This document shows positions 17,570-25,282 of a stretch of DNA of 25,655 bases, in pieces. The DNA comes from an uncultured bacterium (lineage in GTDB: Bacteria; Bacillota; Clostridia; Lachnospirales; Lachnospiraceae), in assembly GCA_905214855.1 (NCBI GenBank), contig CAJMNU010000012.1, positions 1 through 25,655 of the forward strand, written 5' to 3'. Numbering within the stretch: position 1 is the first letter of the stretch; every line of letters begins with the position of its first letter. The notes beneath the pieces are model-generated. The model did no database searches and was not told where the DNA came from. It was given only the letters and a program-made list of their open reading frames with translations. Made by a program: the position numbers and the translations under genes.

Positions 17570-18910
17570 TTATGAATAAGCACGTTTTATAATCTCATCC
17601 ATGTGGATCTGTGCTTCTCGACGAATTTTTTCTTCATCTAAAGTAAGAACTTCCCTGTTTCTCATAACAATCTTTCCATTGATAATAGAATCAGTCACAT
17701 CATGTCCATTTGCTGCCTCAACAATCGTATTTACCAGATTTTGGCTTGGGGTAATATGAGGCTGATCAATATTTAAAAGAATAAGATCTGCTTTTTTTCC
17801 TTCTTCTACTGTACCCAGAATATCACCTTTTCCAATTGCATTAGCACCACCCTGAGTAGCCATCTTCAAAACAGTGGGACAAGTCATTACTACTGGATTG
17901 AAGGATGGAAGTCCCCAATAAGCAATCATGCCATAACGAAGTACTTTCATCTCATCAAACAAATCCAGATTTGATGGAGCAGCTCCATCACATCCCAGTC
18001 CTACACTAAGTCCTGCCTGAAGGATCTGAGGTGCTTTTGGAAATCCATGATTTGCCAAATTTGCTCTTGGACAATGAATCACTTTCACATTACGTTCTGC
18101 CATCAAGTCAATATCATCATCTGACAACATTACATTATGAGCTGTAAGAAGATTAGGACCTAAAACTCCCATGGCATCCAAAAATTGAGCTGGACGCATT
18201 TTATAATTCTGAAGGCAAAAGCTCACTTCATCCTTATGTTCACACAGATGAGCATGGATTCCTGTATGAAGTTCTTCTGCTGAATCACTCACCATAGTGA
18301 TCAACTCTTTAGAACAGGTCATAACCTGACGGATTGCAAACCAGATATCCACTCTTCCGTCTCCTGCACCCTGATATGCCTGATATAAATCTTTAGTATG
18401 TGCAATTGCTTCCTTTGCCGTCTCTTTCATCGCACCAGTAATCGCATTTCCTATATCCATAGTAGACTTGGCAATAGCTGCACGCATTCCAGATTCAATA
18501 ACAGCGTCTGCCACCCGCTCCATATGCACACCACCAGAATCTGCAAATGCAGTGGTTCCATTTTTAATCATCTCCAGACAGGCAAGCTGACCACTTATAT
18601 AAGAATCTTCTGGCAAAAGATTGCTCTCAAACGGCACTAAAAAACGAGTCCATACCATAGGATATTCATCTGATACACGTCCTCTTAAAAGCTGTTGACA
18701 AGTATGTGTATGTCCATCCACAAATCCTGGCATGAGCAGTTTCCCTTTTCCATCCAGAACTTGTACAGGTTGGTATAATTTTTCCAATTCTTCAGTCGGA
18801 CCAATCTTTTCAATCCATGAATTTTTTACAGCTACACTGCATTGACCAGAAATCGTCATATCTGGTTTCAATATTTGACATCCACGTATCAAAATATCAC
18901 ATGTTTCCAT
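17570..18910 (-). CDS. Amidohydrolase of the ATZ/TRZ (chlorohydrolase/deaminase) family
   Basis: A 446-residue cytoplasmic metal-dependent hydrolase. The N- and C-terminal beta parts flank a TIM barrel with all expected metal and catalytic residues: HTH at 67-69 in MPGFVDGHTHT, H219 in GIHAHLCEH with E224 nearby, H258 in LTAHNV, IHCPRAN at 278-284, and D308 in GLGCDGAAPSN. The closest well-known relatives by pattern are MTA/SAH deaminases and guanine or aminohydrolase-type enzymes; the substrate is probably an amino-substituted heterocycle or related nitrogen compound, which is inference. It is the last gene of a cassette with a LysR regulator and two membrane proteins, 84 nt after the second. 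A strong GGAGGAG site precedes the ATG. The active site looks intact. Confidence 0.9.
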   Translation of the reverse strand: METCDILIRGCQILKPDMTISGQCSVAVKNSWIEKIGPTEELEKLYQPVQVLDGKGKLLMPGFVDGHTHTCQQLLRGRVSDEYPMVWTRFLVPFESNLLPEDSYISGQLACLEMIKNGTTAFADSGGVHMERVADAVIESGMRAAIAKSTMDIGNAITGAMKETAKEAIAHTKDLYQAYQGAGDGRVDIWFAIRQVMTCSKELITMVSDSAEELHTGIHAHLCEHKDEVSFCLQNYKMRPAQFLDAMGVLGPNLLTAHNVMLSDDDIDLMAERNVKVIHCPRANLANHGFPKAPQILQAGLSVGLGCDGAAPSNLDLFDEMKVLRYGMIAYWGLPSFNPVVMTCPTVLKMATQGGANAIGKGDILGTVEEGKKADLILLNIDQPHITPSQNLVNTIVEAANGHDVTDSIINGKIVMRNREVLTLDEEKIRREAQIHMDEIIKRAYS

Positions 18911-18994
18911 ATGAATTGTCTCCTCCTACATAAAACTTTCTCAAAAAACATTTCTTTTCTATTTGCAAGTCATTTTACTGCAAAAACTTCCAGT

Positions 18995-19456
18995 TTAAAT
19001 TGCACCAGTAAGTTTTAAAACAAGATGTGCTACCAATGCGGAAAAAATAAATGTTCCAGTAATAACAAGAAGAGTGATCAATACCATCTTCCATCCCATT
19101 TTTGCAAAATTCTTTAAATCTTTTCCAAGAGAAATTCCAGCAAAAGCTCCCAAAGCAGTAGCTGGAGCCATAAATGCTACCTGTGAAGTCACCTGAATAA
19201 TAAAATCTTTTACCGGAGAAATCGGGCAGGCAAGTAAAAGCCCAGTCAATGAAACATACATCATAGATGGTAGTTTAATAAAACGATTCATAAACTGACT
19301 CAAAGTTAAACCAAACAAAGCAATGGCACTGAGAAGCAAAATTCCTCCTATGGAATCAACCAATGGCATTTTATAACCAATAACATTGGTAATAATCATA
19401 ATAATAGCGGTCAAACCGAGAAGAGCAGCTTCACGAATACAATATTTTCCCAACAT
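18995..19456 (-). CDS. Small integral membrane protein, likely partner of the DUF3100 protein
   Basis: A 153-residue, very hydrophobic protein with about five membrane segments (about 11-28, 34-54, 64-80, 90-110 and 120-148). I do not recognise a named family with certainty. Its ATG directly abuts the stop codon of the DUF3100 gene, with no nucleotide between them, and its AAGGAGG site lies inside the end of that gene, so the two are co-translated and probably form one complex. A glycine/alanine-rich helix (APATALGAFAGISLGKD) resembles the crossover helices of ion-coupled transporters. I infer that it supplies the second half of a split transporter. It carries no soluble domain or signal for another role. 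Confidence 0.8.
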   Translation of the reverse strand: MLGKYCIREAALLGLTAIIMIITNVIGYKMPLVDSIGGILLLSAIALFGLTLSQFMNRFIKLPSMMYVSLTGLLLACPISPVKDFIIQVTSQVAFMAPATALGAFAGISLGKDLKNFAKMGWKMVLITLLVITGTFIFSALVAHLVLKLTGAI

Positions 19457-20272
19457 TTATTTTCCCTCCTTGGCAGCTTTATGTCCCAGTTTTGGTTCTA
19501 ACCAGGCATACAGTTTTCTTGTGATCGGCAGTCCTACAAAAGTTCCCATATAAATTCCGGTAATTCCTGTCAACATATCACTTGCACCGCCCATGATCAT
19601 AATATCTTCTGCATATTCAGGATAAATCTCTCCTAAAGTTCCTGCTGCTGCTGTCATCATAGAGCCACTTCCTACACCAGAAGCCATTCCCATTGCTAAT
19701 GGATGGAATACATCCCAAGAAGCTACAACTCCTGCTAAAAGACTGACAAAAACAGTTCCTATTACAGAACCTACAATATAAACAGCAAATGTTCCTTTTG
19801 TCTCTTCTGCATCTGGTCCATAAATATCTGTTGTTAGACCCAGATTGGAATCTCTGTTAATAGAATAACATGCACCAATTGCTTCTTTTTTCAATCCCAG
19901 TAGAAGTGCAATCGGAAGAGAGATAAAAATAGTTCCTAAGTTTCCAAACTCCTGAAGCAGAAGTGCTGGACCAACCTCTACTAATTTTGCCAGATTAGCA
20001 CCTGCAGAAACTCCCATTTTTGCCATAAAAGGCGCTAATGCTACCAGAACCATCGTTCCTCCTGCTTTTGATTCCTCCTGATTAAACAGTCGAAACATAT
20101 CTGGTCCTAAAAGTCCTCCCAGAATCACTGCAAATACCATTGGAAATAAAGTCAGTGTTCCTATCCCAATATTGATCTTGATAGTTCCAATGCAGTCACA
20201 TATTAAAGCCAAAACAACAGCTACTGCATACACTTTCCAATATTTCCTGATAACCATCTTCAGATTTTCCAT
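19457..20272 (-). CDS. DUF3100-family membrane protein, putative transporter subunit
   Basis: A 271-residue polytopic membrane protein with about seven or eight hydrophobic segments, the first at about 12-30 (WKVYAVAVVLALICDCIG). Conserved-looking features are the glycine-rich segments GGLLGPDMFRLF, FMAKMGVSAGANL and ASGVGSGSMMTAAAGT, and a loop with NRDSNLGLTTDIYGPDAEE. The overall look matches the DUF3100 family, whose function I do not know to be established. Polar and glycine-rich breaks inside helices are typical of secondary transporters, so uptake or efflux of the amidohydrolase substrate is a reasonable inference. It begins 127 nt after the LysR gene, behind a terminator and a candidate operator, and is followed without a gap by the small membrane protein. 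Confidence 0.85.
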   Translation of the reverse strand: MENLKMVIRKYWKVYAVAVVLALICDCIGTIKINIGIGTLTLFPMVFAVILGGLLGPDMFRLFNQEESKAGGTMVLVALAPFMAKMGVSAGANLAKLVEVGPALLLQEFGNLGTIFISLPIALLLGLKKEAIGACYSINRDSNLGLTTDIYGPDAEETKGTFAVYIVGSVIGTVFVSLLAGVVASWDVFHPLAMGMASGVGSGSMMTAAAGTLGEIYPEYAEDIMIMGGASDMLTGITGIYMGTFVGLPITRKLYAWLEPKLGHKAAKEGK

Positions 20273-20306
20273 TTTCCTATTTCCCCTTTCCTTTATCAGG
20301 TTTTAC

Positions 20307-20326
20307 TGTGATTTCATCATATCACA
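20307..20326. promoter_or_regulatory. Candidate operator: perfect dyad TGTGAT-N8-ATCACA
   Basis: A 20-nt site with perfect 6-nt arms, 35 nt upstream of the DUF3100 start codon and downstream of the lysR terminator. On the minus strand a weak TTGTGA-16-TAAAAC promoter overlaps it. It contains a T-N11-A core of the kind bound by LysR-type regulators, so it is a natural candidate for the adjacent regulator. Binding is inferred. Confidence 0.45.
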
Positions 20327-20349
20327 AAGGTTCTGGCTTCTGTAGACAG

Positions 20350-20377
20350 AAAAAAACGATGGAAATCCATCGTTTTT
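20350..20377. terminator. Terminator after the LysR gene (symmetric)
   Basis: Minus strand AAAAACGATGGA-TTT-CCATCGTTTTTT: a stem of more than 10 bp, trinucleotide-like loop and T-run, about 23 nt after the lysR stop at 20400. The A/T ends make it work in either direction. It separates lysR from the DUF3100 transcription unit. Confidence 0.85.
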
Positions 20378-20399
20378 AATGATACATCTTTATTTGCCG

Positions 20400-21308
20400 C
20401 TATGCTTCTTCTGTGCGTACCCGTTCTACAAACTCCTTTGCCAAATCTGATAGCAGGAAATTATTCTTTACAATCCATCCAATTTCCAGACTGACACCAT
20501 TTTTAATCGGAATTGCTTTAATATCTTCATAATTTTCATCTTTTGTATGGTATCCACTTCCCACTGCAAAACCGTTATTATTTCTCATCAAAGAATAGGC
20601 TGCTGCCCTATCTGAGACAGATATCACCTTTTTTACGCGGTAGTTTGCAAGAATCCCCTGTGTATAGGCTGGATTTGCATCAATTGCACGATCATATGTT
20701 ATAAAGGGATATTGGATAATGTCTTCTGCTGTAATCTGGCTACATCCAGACAATGGATGATTTTCACATACATAGACATGTGCAGTTTTATAGCCAATAT
20801 GATTAAATATAATCCCTCTTCCTCTCAATTCCTGCACCATTTGTCCTTTCGTCTGTTCAGAAAAGAAAATGATTCCTACTTCTGCCATTCCTTTTTCTAC
20901 CTGATCTAACACTTCCGTTGTCTTGCATTCTTGGAATCCCACCTGATAATCTTCATATTCTGGATTTTTTAAGATGGATGCAAAAGAATCAATGCCACAG
21001 ATATGATGCTGGCTTGCCACATAAAAACTATGGATTTTTTGTTTCTGTTTCTTTTTTTCTTCATATTTTATATCCAGATAGTACATTCGATTCAATATTT
21101 CTTTAAATTCAATCAACAGATCTTTTCCATCACCAGTTAAAGCAACTCCTTTTGATGTCCTTACAAATGCTTTGATTCCATAATGATTTTCCACTGCTCT
21201 CACTGCTTCTGATACACCTGATTGAGACGCAAACATTCTTTTTGCACCTTCACTGATAGAACCAGAATCAGCTACTGCTATAAAATACTTTATCTGCTGT
21301 ATTGTCAT
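20400..21308 (-). CDS. LysR-family transcriptional regulator
   Basis: A 302-residue LysR-type regulator. The N-terminal winged helix-turn-helix starts MTIQQIKYFIAVADSGSIS, with SQSGVSEAVRAVENHYG as recognition region and FVRTSKGVALTGDG as wing; a linker helix follows and residues about 90-300 form the effector-binding domain. The chosen ATG at 21308 is the family-typical start and has GGGGG about 10 nt upstream; an in-frame TTG at 21344 lies within the preceding terminator stem and is unlikely. It lies upstream of and in the same direction as the DUF3100, membrane protein and amidohydrolase genes, which it probably controls in response to their substrate. The effector is unknown. Confidence 0.92.
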   Translation of the reverse strand: MTIQQIKYFIAVADSGSISEGAKRMFASQSGVSEAVRAVENHYGIKAFVRTSKGVALTGDGKDLLIEFKEILNRMYYLDIKYEEKKKQKQKIHSFYVASQHHICGIDSFASILKNPEYEDYQVGFQECKTTEVLDQVEKGMAEVGIIFFSEQTKGQMVQELRGRGIIFNHIGYKTAHVYVCENHPLSGCSQITAEDIIQYPFITYDRAIDANPAYTQGILANYRVKKVISVSDRAAAYSLMRNNNGFAVGSGYHTKDENYEDIKAIPIKNGVSLEIGWIVKNNFLLSDLAKEFVERVRTEEA

Positions 21309-21324
21309 GACACCATATCCCCCT

Positions 21325-21367
21325 GTAAAAAGGACTTGAAACAAGATTACATTCTTATCTCAAGTCC
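21325..21367 (-). terminator. Terminator after gpmI, directly upstream of lysR
   Basis: Minus strand GGACTTGA (21360-21367) pairs with TCAAGTCC (21332-21339); the 20-nt interior holds a second AAGA/TCTT pair, and TTTTT follows. It lies 49 nt after the gpmI stop and only about 17 nt before the lysR start codon. It ends the glycolytic transcript, and could act as an attenuator for lysR, which shows no clear promoter of its own. Confidence 0.7.
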
Positions 21368-21415
21368 ATAAAAAGCAAAATTATTCTATCCTCTTTTTAT
21401 AATGAGCACCAGACA

Positions 21416-22957
21416 TTATTTTACTAATAAAGATTTTCCTGTCATTTCCTTTGGCTGTTCCAATCCCATTAATTCTATCAATGTCGGAGCGATATCAGCA
21501 AGACAACCGCCCTCTCTCAAGGAGTATTTTGGATCTGCATTTACAAGAATAAATGGAACTGGGTTGGTTGTATGTGCTGTAAACGGAGCACCTGTCTCAT
21601 AATCTACCAACTGCTCTGCATTTCCATGGTCTGCACAAATAAACATCTGTCCATTTACTTTCTTGATTGCCTCAACTGTTTTTCCTACACATTCATCCAC
21701 AGCTTCGATTGCCTGAATTGCTGCATTCTCTACACCAGTATGACCAACCATATCCGGATTTGCAAAGTTAATGATGATCACATCATATTTTTCAGACTCA
21801 ATCGCATCTACCAACTTTTCACAAACAGCAGGTGCACTCATCTCAGGCTGCAGATCATAAGTAGCAACCTTTGGAGATTTTACAAGGATTCTATCCTCTC
21901 CCTCATTTGGCTCTTCCACACCACCATTGAAGAAGAAAGTAACATGCGCATATTTTTCTGTCTCAGCAATTCTTGCCTGCTTCAATCCATGTGCTGCTAA
22001 AAATTCTCCAAATGTATTGTGGATGCCTTCTTTTTTAAATGCAACCACTTTATTTGGAATTGTCTCATCATACTCTTTAAAGCATACATAAGTAAGATCC
22101 AGACGCTTTGCTCTCTCAAATCCAGCAAATTCATCATCACAGAAAGCTCTTGTAATCTCTCTTGCTCTATCAGGACGGAAATTAAAGAAAATAACAGAAT
22201 CCTGATCAGAAATCACTGCCAGCGGCTTTCCATCTTTTGTTACAACTGTCGGAACCACAAATTCATCTGTCTTTCCAGCATCATAAGAAGCCTGAATTCC
22301 AGACGGACCAGAAACAGCAGTCGCTCCTTCGCCCTGTGTCAAAGCCTTGTATGCCAATTCAACACGATCCCATCTATTGTCACGGTCCATTGCATAGTAA
22401 CGCCCCATAACAGATGCAACCTCACCTACTCCAATCTCTTTCATCTTTGCTTCCAGAGCTTCTACATAACCTTTTCCTGATGCAGGTGGTGTATCACGTC
22501 CATCAAGGAAACAGTGTACATATACTTTTTCCAGACCATTTCTCTTTGCCAGCTCTAAAAGACCATAAATATGGCTAATATGGCTGTGTACTCCTCCATC
22601 AGAAACCAGTCCAAATAAATGAAGAGCAGAATTATTCTTCTTGCAGTTTTCTACAGCCTGTAAAAACTCAGCTACCTGGAAAAAGTCTCCATCCTCAATA
22701 GATTTTGTAATTCTAGTCAATTCCTGATATACAATACGTCCTGCACCCATGTTCAAATGACCTACTTCAGAATTGCCCATCTGACCATCTGGAAGACCAA
22801 CTGCCAGACCACTAGCGTTTCCTTCTACAAAAGGACACTCCTCCATCAAACGATCCATAACTGGAGTTTTTGCCTCTGCAACTGCATTTCCTTCGATTTT
22901 CTTATTCAATCCATATCCGTCAAGAATCATTAACACAGTTGGTTTTTTCTTGCTCAT
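21416..22957 (-). CDS. gpmI: 2,3-bisphosphoglycerate-independent phosphoglycerate mutase
   Basis: GpmI interconverts 3- and 2-phosphoglycerate in lower glycolysis using two manganese ions and a phosphoserine intermediate. The 513-residue length is normal. Visible are the first metal aspartate in LMILDGYG (D13), the catalytic serine in QMGNSEVGHLNMG (S63), the substrate-binding runs CFLDGRDTPP, YYAMDRDNRWDR and FNFRPDRAREITRAF, and the metal-binding sequences FANPDMVGHTG, ADHGNAEQ and AHTTNPVPFI. A good AAAGGAG site lies upstream of the ATG. It follows tpiA by about 70 nt and closes the glycolytic cluster, ahead of a terminator. A possible weak promoter of its own (22982-23010) is noted separately. 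Confidence 0.98.
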   Translation of the reverse strand: MSKKKPTVLMILDGYGLNKKIEGNAVAEAKTPVMDRLMEECPFVEGNASGLAVGLPDGQMGNSEVGHLNMGAGRIVYQELTRITKSIEDGDFFQVAEFLQAVENCKKNNSALHLFGLVSDGGVHSHISHIYGLLELAKRNGLEKVYVHCFLDGRDTPPASGKGYVEALEAKMKEIGVGEVASVMGRYYAMDRDNRWDRVELAYKALTQGEGATAVSGPSGIQASYDAGKTDEFVVPTVVTKDGKPLAVISDQDSVIFFNFRPDRAREITRAFCDDEFAGFERAKRLDLTYVCFKEYDETIPNKVVAFKKEGIHNTFGEFLAAHGLKQARIAETEKYAHVTFFFNGGVEEPNEGEDRILVKSPKVATYDLQPEMSAPAVCEKLVDAIESEKYDVIIINFANPDMVGHTGVENAAIQAIEAVDECVGKTVEAIKKVNGQMFICADHGNAEQLVDYETGAPFTAHTTNPVPFILVNADPKYSLREGGCLADIAPTLIELMGLEQPKEMTGKSLLVK

Positions 22958-22981
22958 ATTTCTATCTCCTTTGTTTTACAA

Positions 22982-23010
22982 GATATACAGACAAAATATT
23001 GTCTCTTCAA
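22982..23010 (-). promoter_or_regulatory. Possible internal promoter before gpmI
   Basis: Minus strand TTGAAG (23005-23010), a 17-nt spacer and TATATC (22982-22987). Four of six bases match in each hexamer. The spacer contains a small AGACAA/TTGTCT dyad. It may add gpmI transcription independent of the upstream genes. Confidence 0.3.
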
Positions 23011-23027
23011 ATACTGATTTTTCTTAC

Positions 23028-23777
23028 TTATTTGTAATTTACAATCTTGCCAAAATCTGGTTTCAGGGAAGCACCACCTACCAGACCTCCATCAATGTTT
23101 GCCTGTGCAAATAACTCTGCTGCATTTCCAGCATTTACAGAACCACCATACTGAATGCGGATTGCTTCTGCAGTTGCTTCATCATAAATCTCTCCAATAC
23201 AAGCACGAATTGCAGCGCATACTTCCTCTGCCTGCTCTGTTGTAGCAGTTTTACCTGTACCGATCGCCCAAATTGGCTCATATGCGATTACAGCTGTTTT
23301 TGCCTGCTCTGCTGTTACCTGCTGGAAAGCAATCTTGATCTGCTGACGAATCCAGTCAATTGTAATCCCCTGCTCTCTCTGTGTCAGAGTCTCTCCACAG
23401 CAGATGATCGGAGTAATTCCATGCTCAAATGCTTTCAGAACTTTCTTATTTACAGTCTCATCTGTCTCTGCAAAATACTCTCTTCTCTCAGAATGTCCGA
23501 TGATAACATATTTTACACCTGCATCTACTAACATATCTGGGGAGATTTCTCCAGTATAAGCACCTTTTTCCTCATAGTACATATTCTCTGCACCAATCTG
23601 AATGTTGCTTCCCTTTGCTGCTTCCATTGCTGGAATAATATCAATAGCTGGAACACAAAATACAACATCTGCTTCCTCATTTGCTACTAACGGTTTTAAT
23701 GTATTCACCAGAGCAACTGCCTCACTTGGAGTCATGTTCATTTTCCAGTTACCTGCGATAATTTTTTTTCTTCCCAT
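23028..23777 (-). CDS. tpiA: Triose-phosphate isomerase
   Basis: TpiA interconverts dihydroxyacetone phosphate and glyceraldehyde 3-phosphate. From the ATG at 23777 the product is 249 residues, the family norm, beginning [14 protein letters not shown]. The catalytic residues are all present: K12 in NWKMN, H95 in IIGHSERRE and E167 in [15 protein letters not shown], with the phosphate-binding QYGGSVN near the C-terminus. The frame is open for another 26 codons upstream, but those residues ([12 protein letters not shown]...) do not belong to the family and lack a ribosome site. It lies about 150 nt after pgk and 70 nt before gpmI. A TCCCAG/CTGGGA hairpin sits in the leader, of unknown meaning. 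Confidence 0.98.
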   Translation of the reverse strand: MGRKKIIAGNWKMNMTPSEAVALVNTLKPLVANEEADVVFCVPAIDIIPAMEAAKGSNIQIGAENMYYEEKGAYTGEISPDMLVDAGVKYVIIGHSERREYFAETDETVNKKVLKAFEHGITPIICCGETLTQREQGITIDWIRQQIKIAFQQVTAEQAKTAVIAYEPIWAIGTGKTATTEQAEEVCAAIRACIGEIYDEATAEAIRIQYGGSVNAGNAAELFAQANIDGGLVGGASLKPDFGKIVNYK

Positions 23778-23926
23778 TTTCTTTGCCAACCTTTCTTTTT
23801 CTATCAAAACACACAAATTCCCAGTTTTTTTGATTCTGGGATATGTTTTCTTCATTCCTTAAAACAACAGAAGGATACTGCAAAAAACTCTTTTACAGCA
23901 CCCTCCGCTACTTACCAAATTTCTTC

Positions 23927-25116
23927 TTATTTGTCGTTTGCTGCTACAACGCCTGGTAATTCTTTTCCTTCCAGGAATTCCAGAGAAGCACCGCCTCCAG
24001 TAGAAATATGGGTCATCTTATCGCCAAATCCTAACTGGTTTACTGCTGCTGCGGAATCACCACCACCAATGATAGTTGTTGCATCTGTCTCAGCCAGTGC
24101 TTTTGCTACAGCAATGGTACCTGCTGCCAAAGTTGGATTCTCAAATACACCCATCGGACCATTCCAAACTACTGTCTTTGCAGATTTTACAGCCTCAGCA
24201 TACAGTTCAGCTGTCTTAGTTCCAATGTCTACACCCTCTTTATCAGCTGGGATCGCATCTACGGATACTACCTCAGTATCAACCGGAGCATCGATCGGAT
24301 TTGGGAATTCAGAGATTACTGTTGTATCAACCGGAAGCATCAGCTTCTTGCCCATCTTCTCTGCCTTCTCGATCATCTCTTTACAATAATCTAACTTTGT
24401 ATCATCTACTAAAGATTTTCCGATTTCTTTACCCTGTGCTTTCAGGAATGTATAAGCCATACCGCCACCGATGATCAATGTATCTACTTTATCAAGAAGG
24501 TTGTTGATAACGGAGATCTTAGAAGAAACCTTAGCACCACCAAGAATTGCTACGAATGGTCTTTCCGGATTGTTTACAGCATTTCTTTCTGCATCAGATA
24601 ACCTACTACTGCAGTATCTACATACTCTGTAACACCTACGTTAGAGCAATGTGCTCTGTGTGCAGTTCCGAATGCATCATTTACATATACATCACACAGA
24701 GAAGCCAGCTCTTTGCTGAATTCTTCACCATTCTTTGTTTCTTCTTTACGATAACGTGTGTTCTCCAGAAGGATCACATCTCCGTCCTTCATCTCTGCTA
24801 CAGCAGCTTTTGCATTTGCTCCAACTACTTCTGGATCTGCTGCAAATTTTACTTCCTGTCCCAAAAGTTCAGACAGACGAACAGCTACTGGTGCCAGAGA
24901 CAATTCTGGTTTTGGCTCTCCCTTCGGTTTTCCAAGATGAGAACAAAGGATTACTTTTCCGCCATCTGCGATCAGCTTCTTGATTGTAGGAAGAGCTGCT
25001 ACCAGACGGTTCTCATCTGTAATCTGTCCTGCTTTCAACGGAACATTGAAATCACAACGTACTAATACTCTTTTACCTTTTACATTGATATCATCAACTG
25101 TTTTTTTATTCAGCAT
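23927..25116 (-). pseudogene. pgk: Phosphoglycerate kinase gene broken by an internal frameshifting deletion
   Basis: Pgk makes ATP from 1,3-bisphosphoglycerate in glycolysis. The N-terminal half reads in one frame from the ATG at 25116 ([20 protein letters not shown], then [17 protein letters not shown] and [12 protein letters not shown]) to a premature TAA at 24574. The C-terminal half continues in another frame, from about 24580 ([21 protein letters not shown]) through [30 protein letters not shown] and [13 protein letters not shown] to the normal end at 23927. At the junction, YLMQKE is followed at once by [10 protein letters not shown]; relatives such as Bacillus Pgk have about five more residues there (LDVLG), so roughly 16 nt seem lost. 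Both halves are otherwise well conserved, which suggests a recent mutation or an assembly error. As written neither half can be a working enzyme. The ribosome site AAGGGG before 25116 is good. Confidence 0.9.
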
Positions 25117-25227
25117 TGTAATATACCCCTTTCATTCACGCATGGAGCACCCTCTGTATCTCCATCCGTCTTATTCACACAAAAGCTGCTAAACAGAATT
25201 CTTCTACATCGCCTGCTTCTGCTGCGT

Positions 25228-25264
25228 AAAAAAGAGGATCCGGTCCTCAACAAGACCGGACCCT
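25228..25264 (-). terminator. Terminator between gap and pgk
   Basis: Minus strand GAGGGTCCGGTC pairs with GACCGGATCCTC (one mismatch) and is followed by TTTTTT. It is about 18 nt after the gap stop codon. It should reduce but perhaps not stop readthrough into pgk, giving more gap than pgk mRNA. No convincing pgk promoter was found in 25117-25227. Confidence 0.82.
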
Positions 25265-25282
25265 CCGCTGGATCTTTTTGAA

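Noticed and set aside
23778..23855. A 26-residue N-terminal extension of TpiA (start at 23855).
   Set aside because: The extra residues are not part of the family, there is no ribosome site, and [14 protein letters not shown] at 23777 is the usual start giving the normal 249 residues.
24547..25065. A long plus-strand open frame of 172 codons opposite the N-terminal half of pgk.
   Set aside because: Cys- and Phe-rich composition typical of an antisense shadow of a coding strand, no ribosome site, and pgk is clearly the ancestral gene there.
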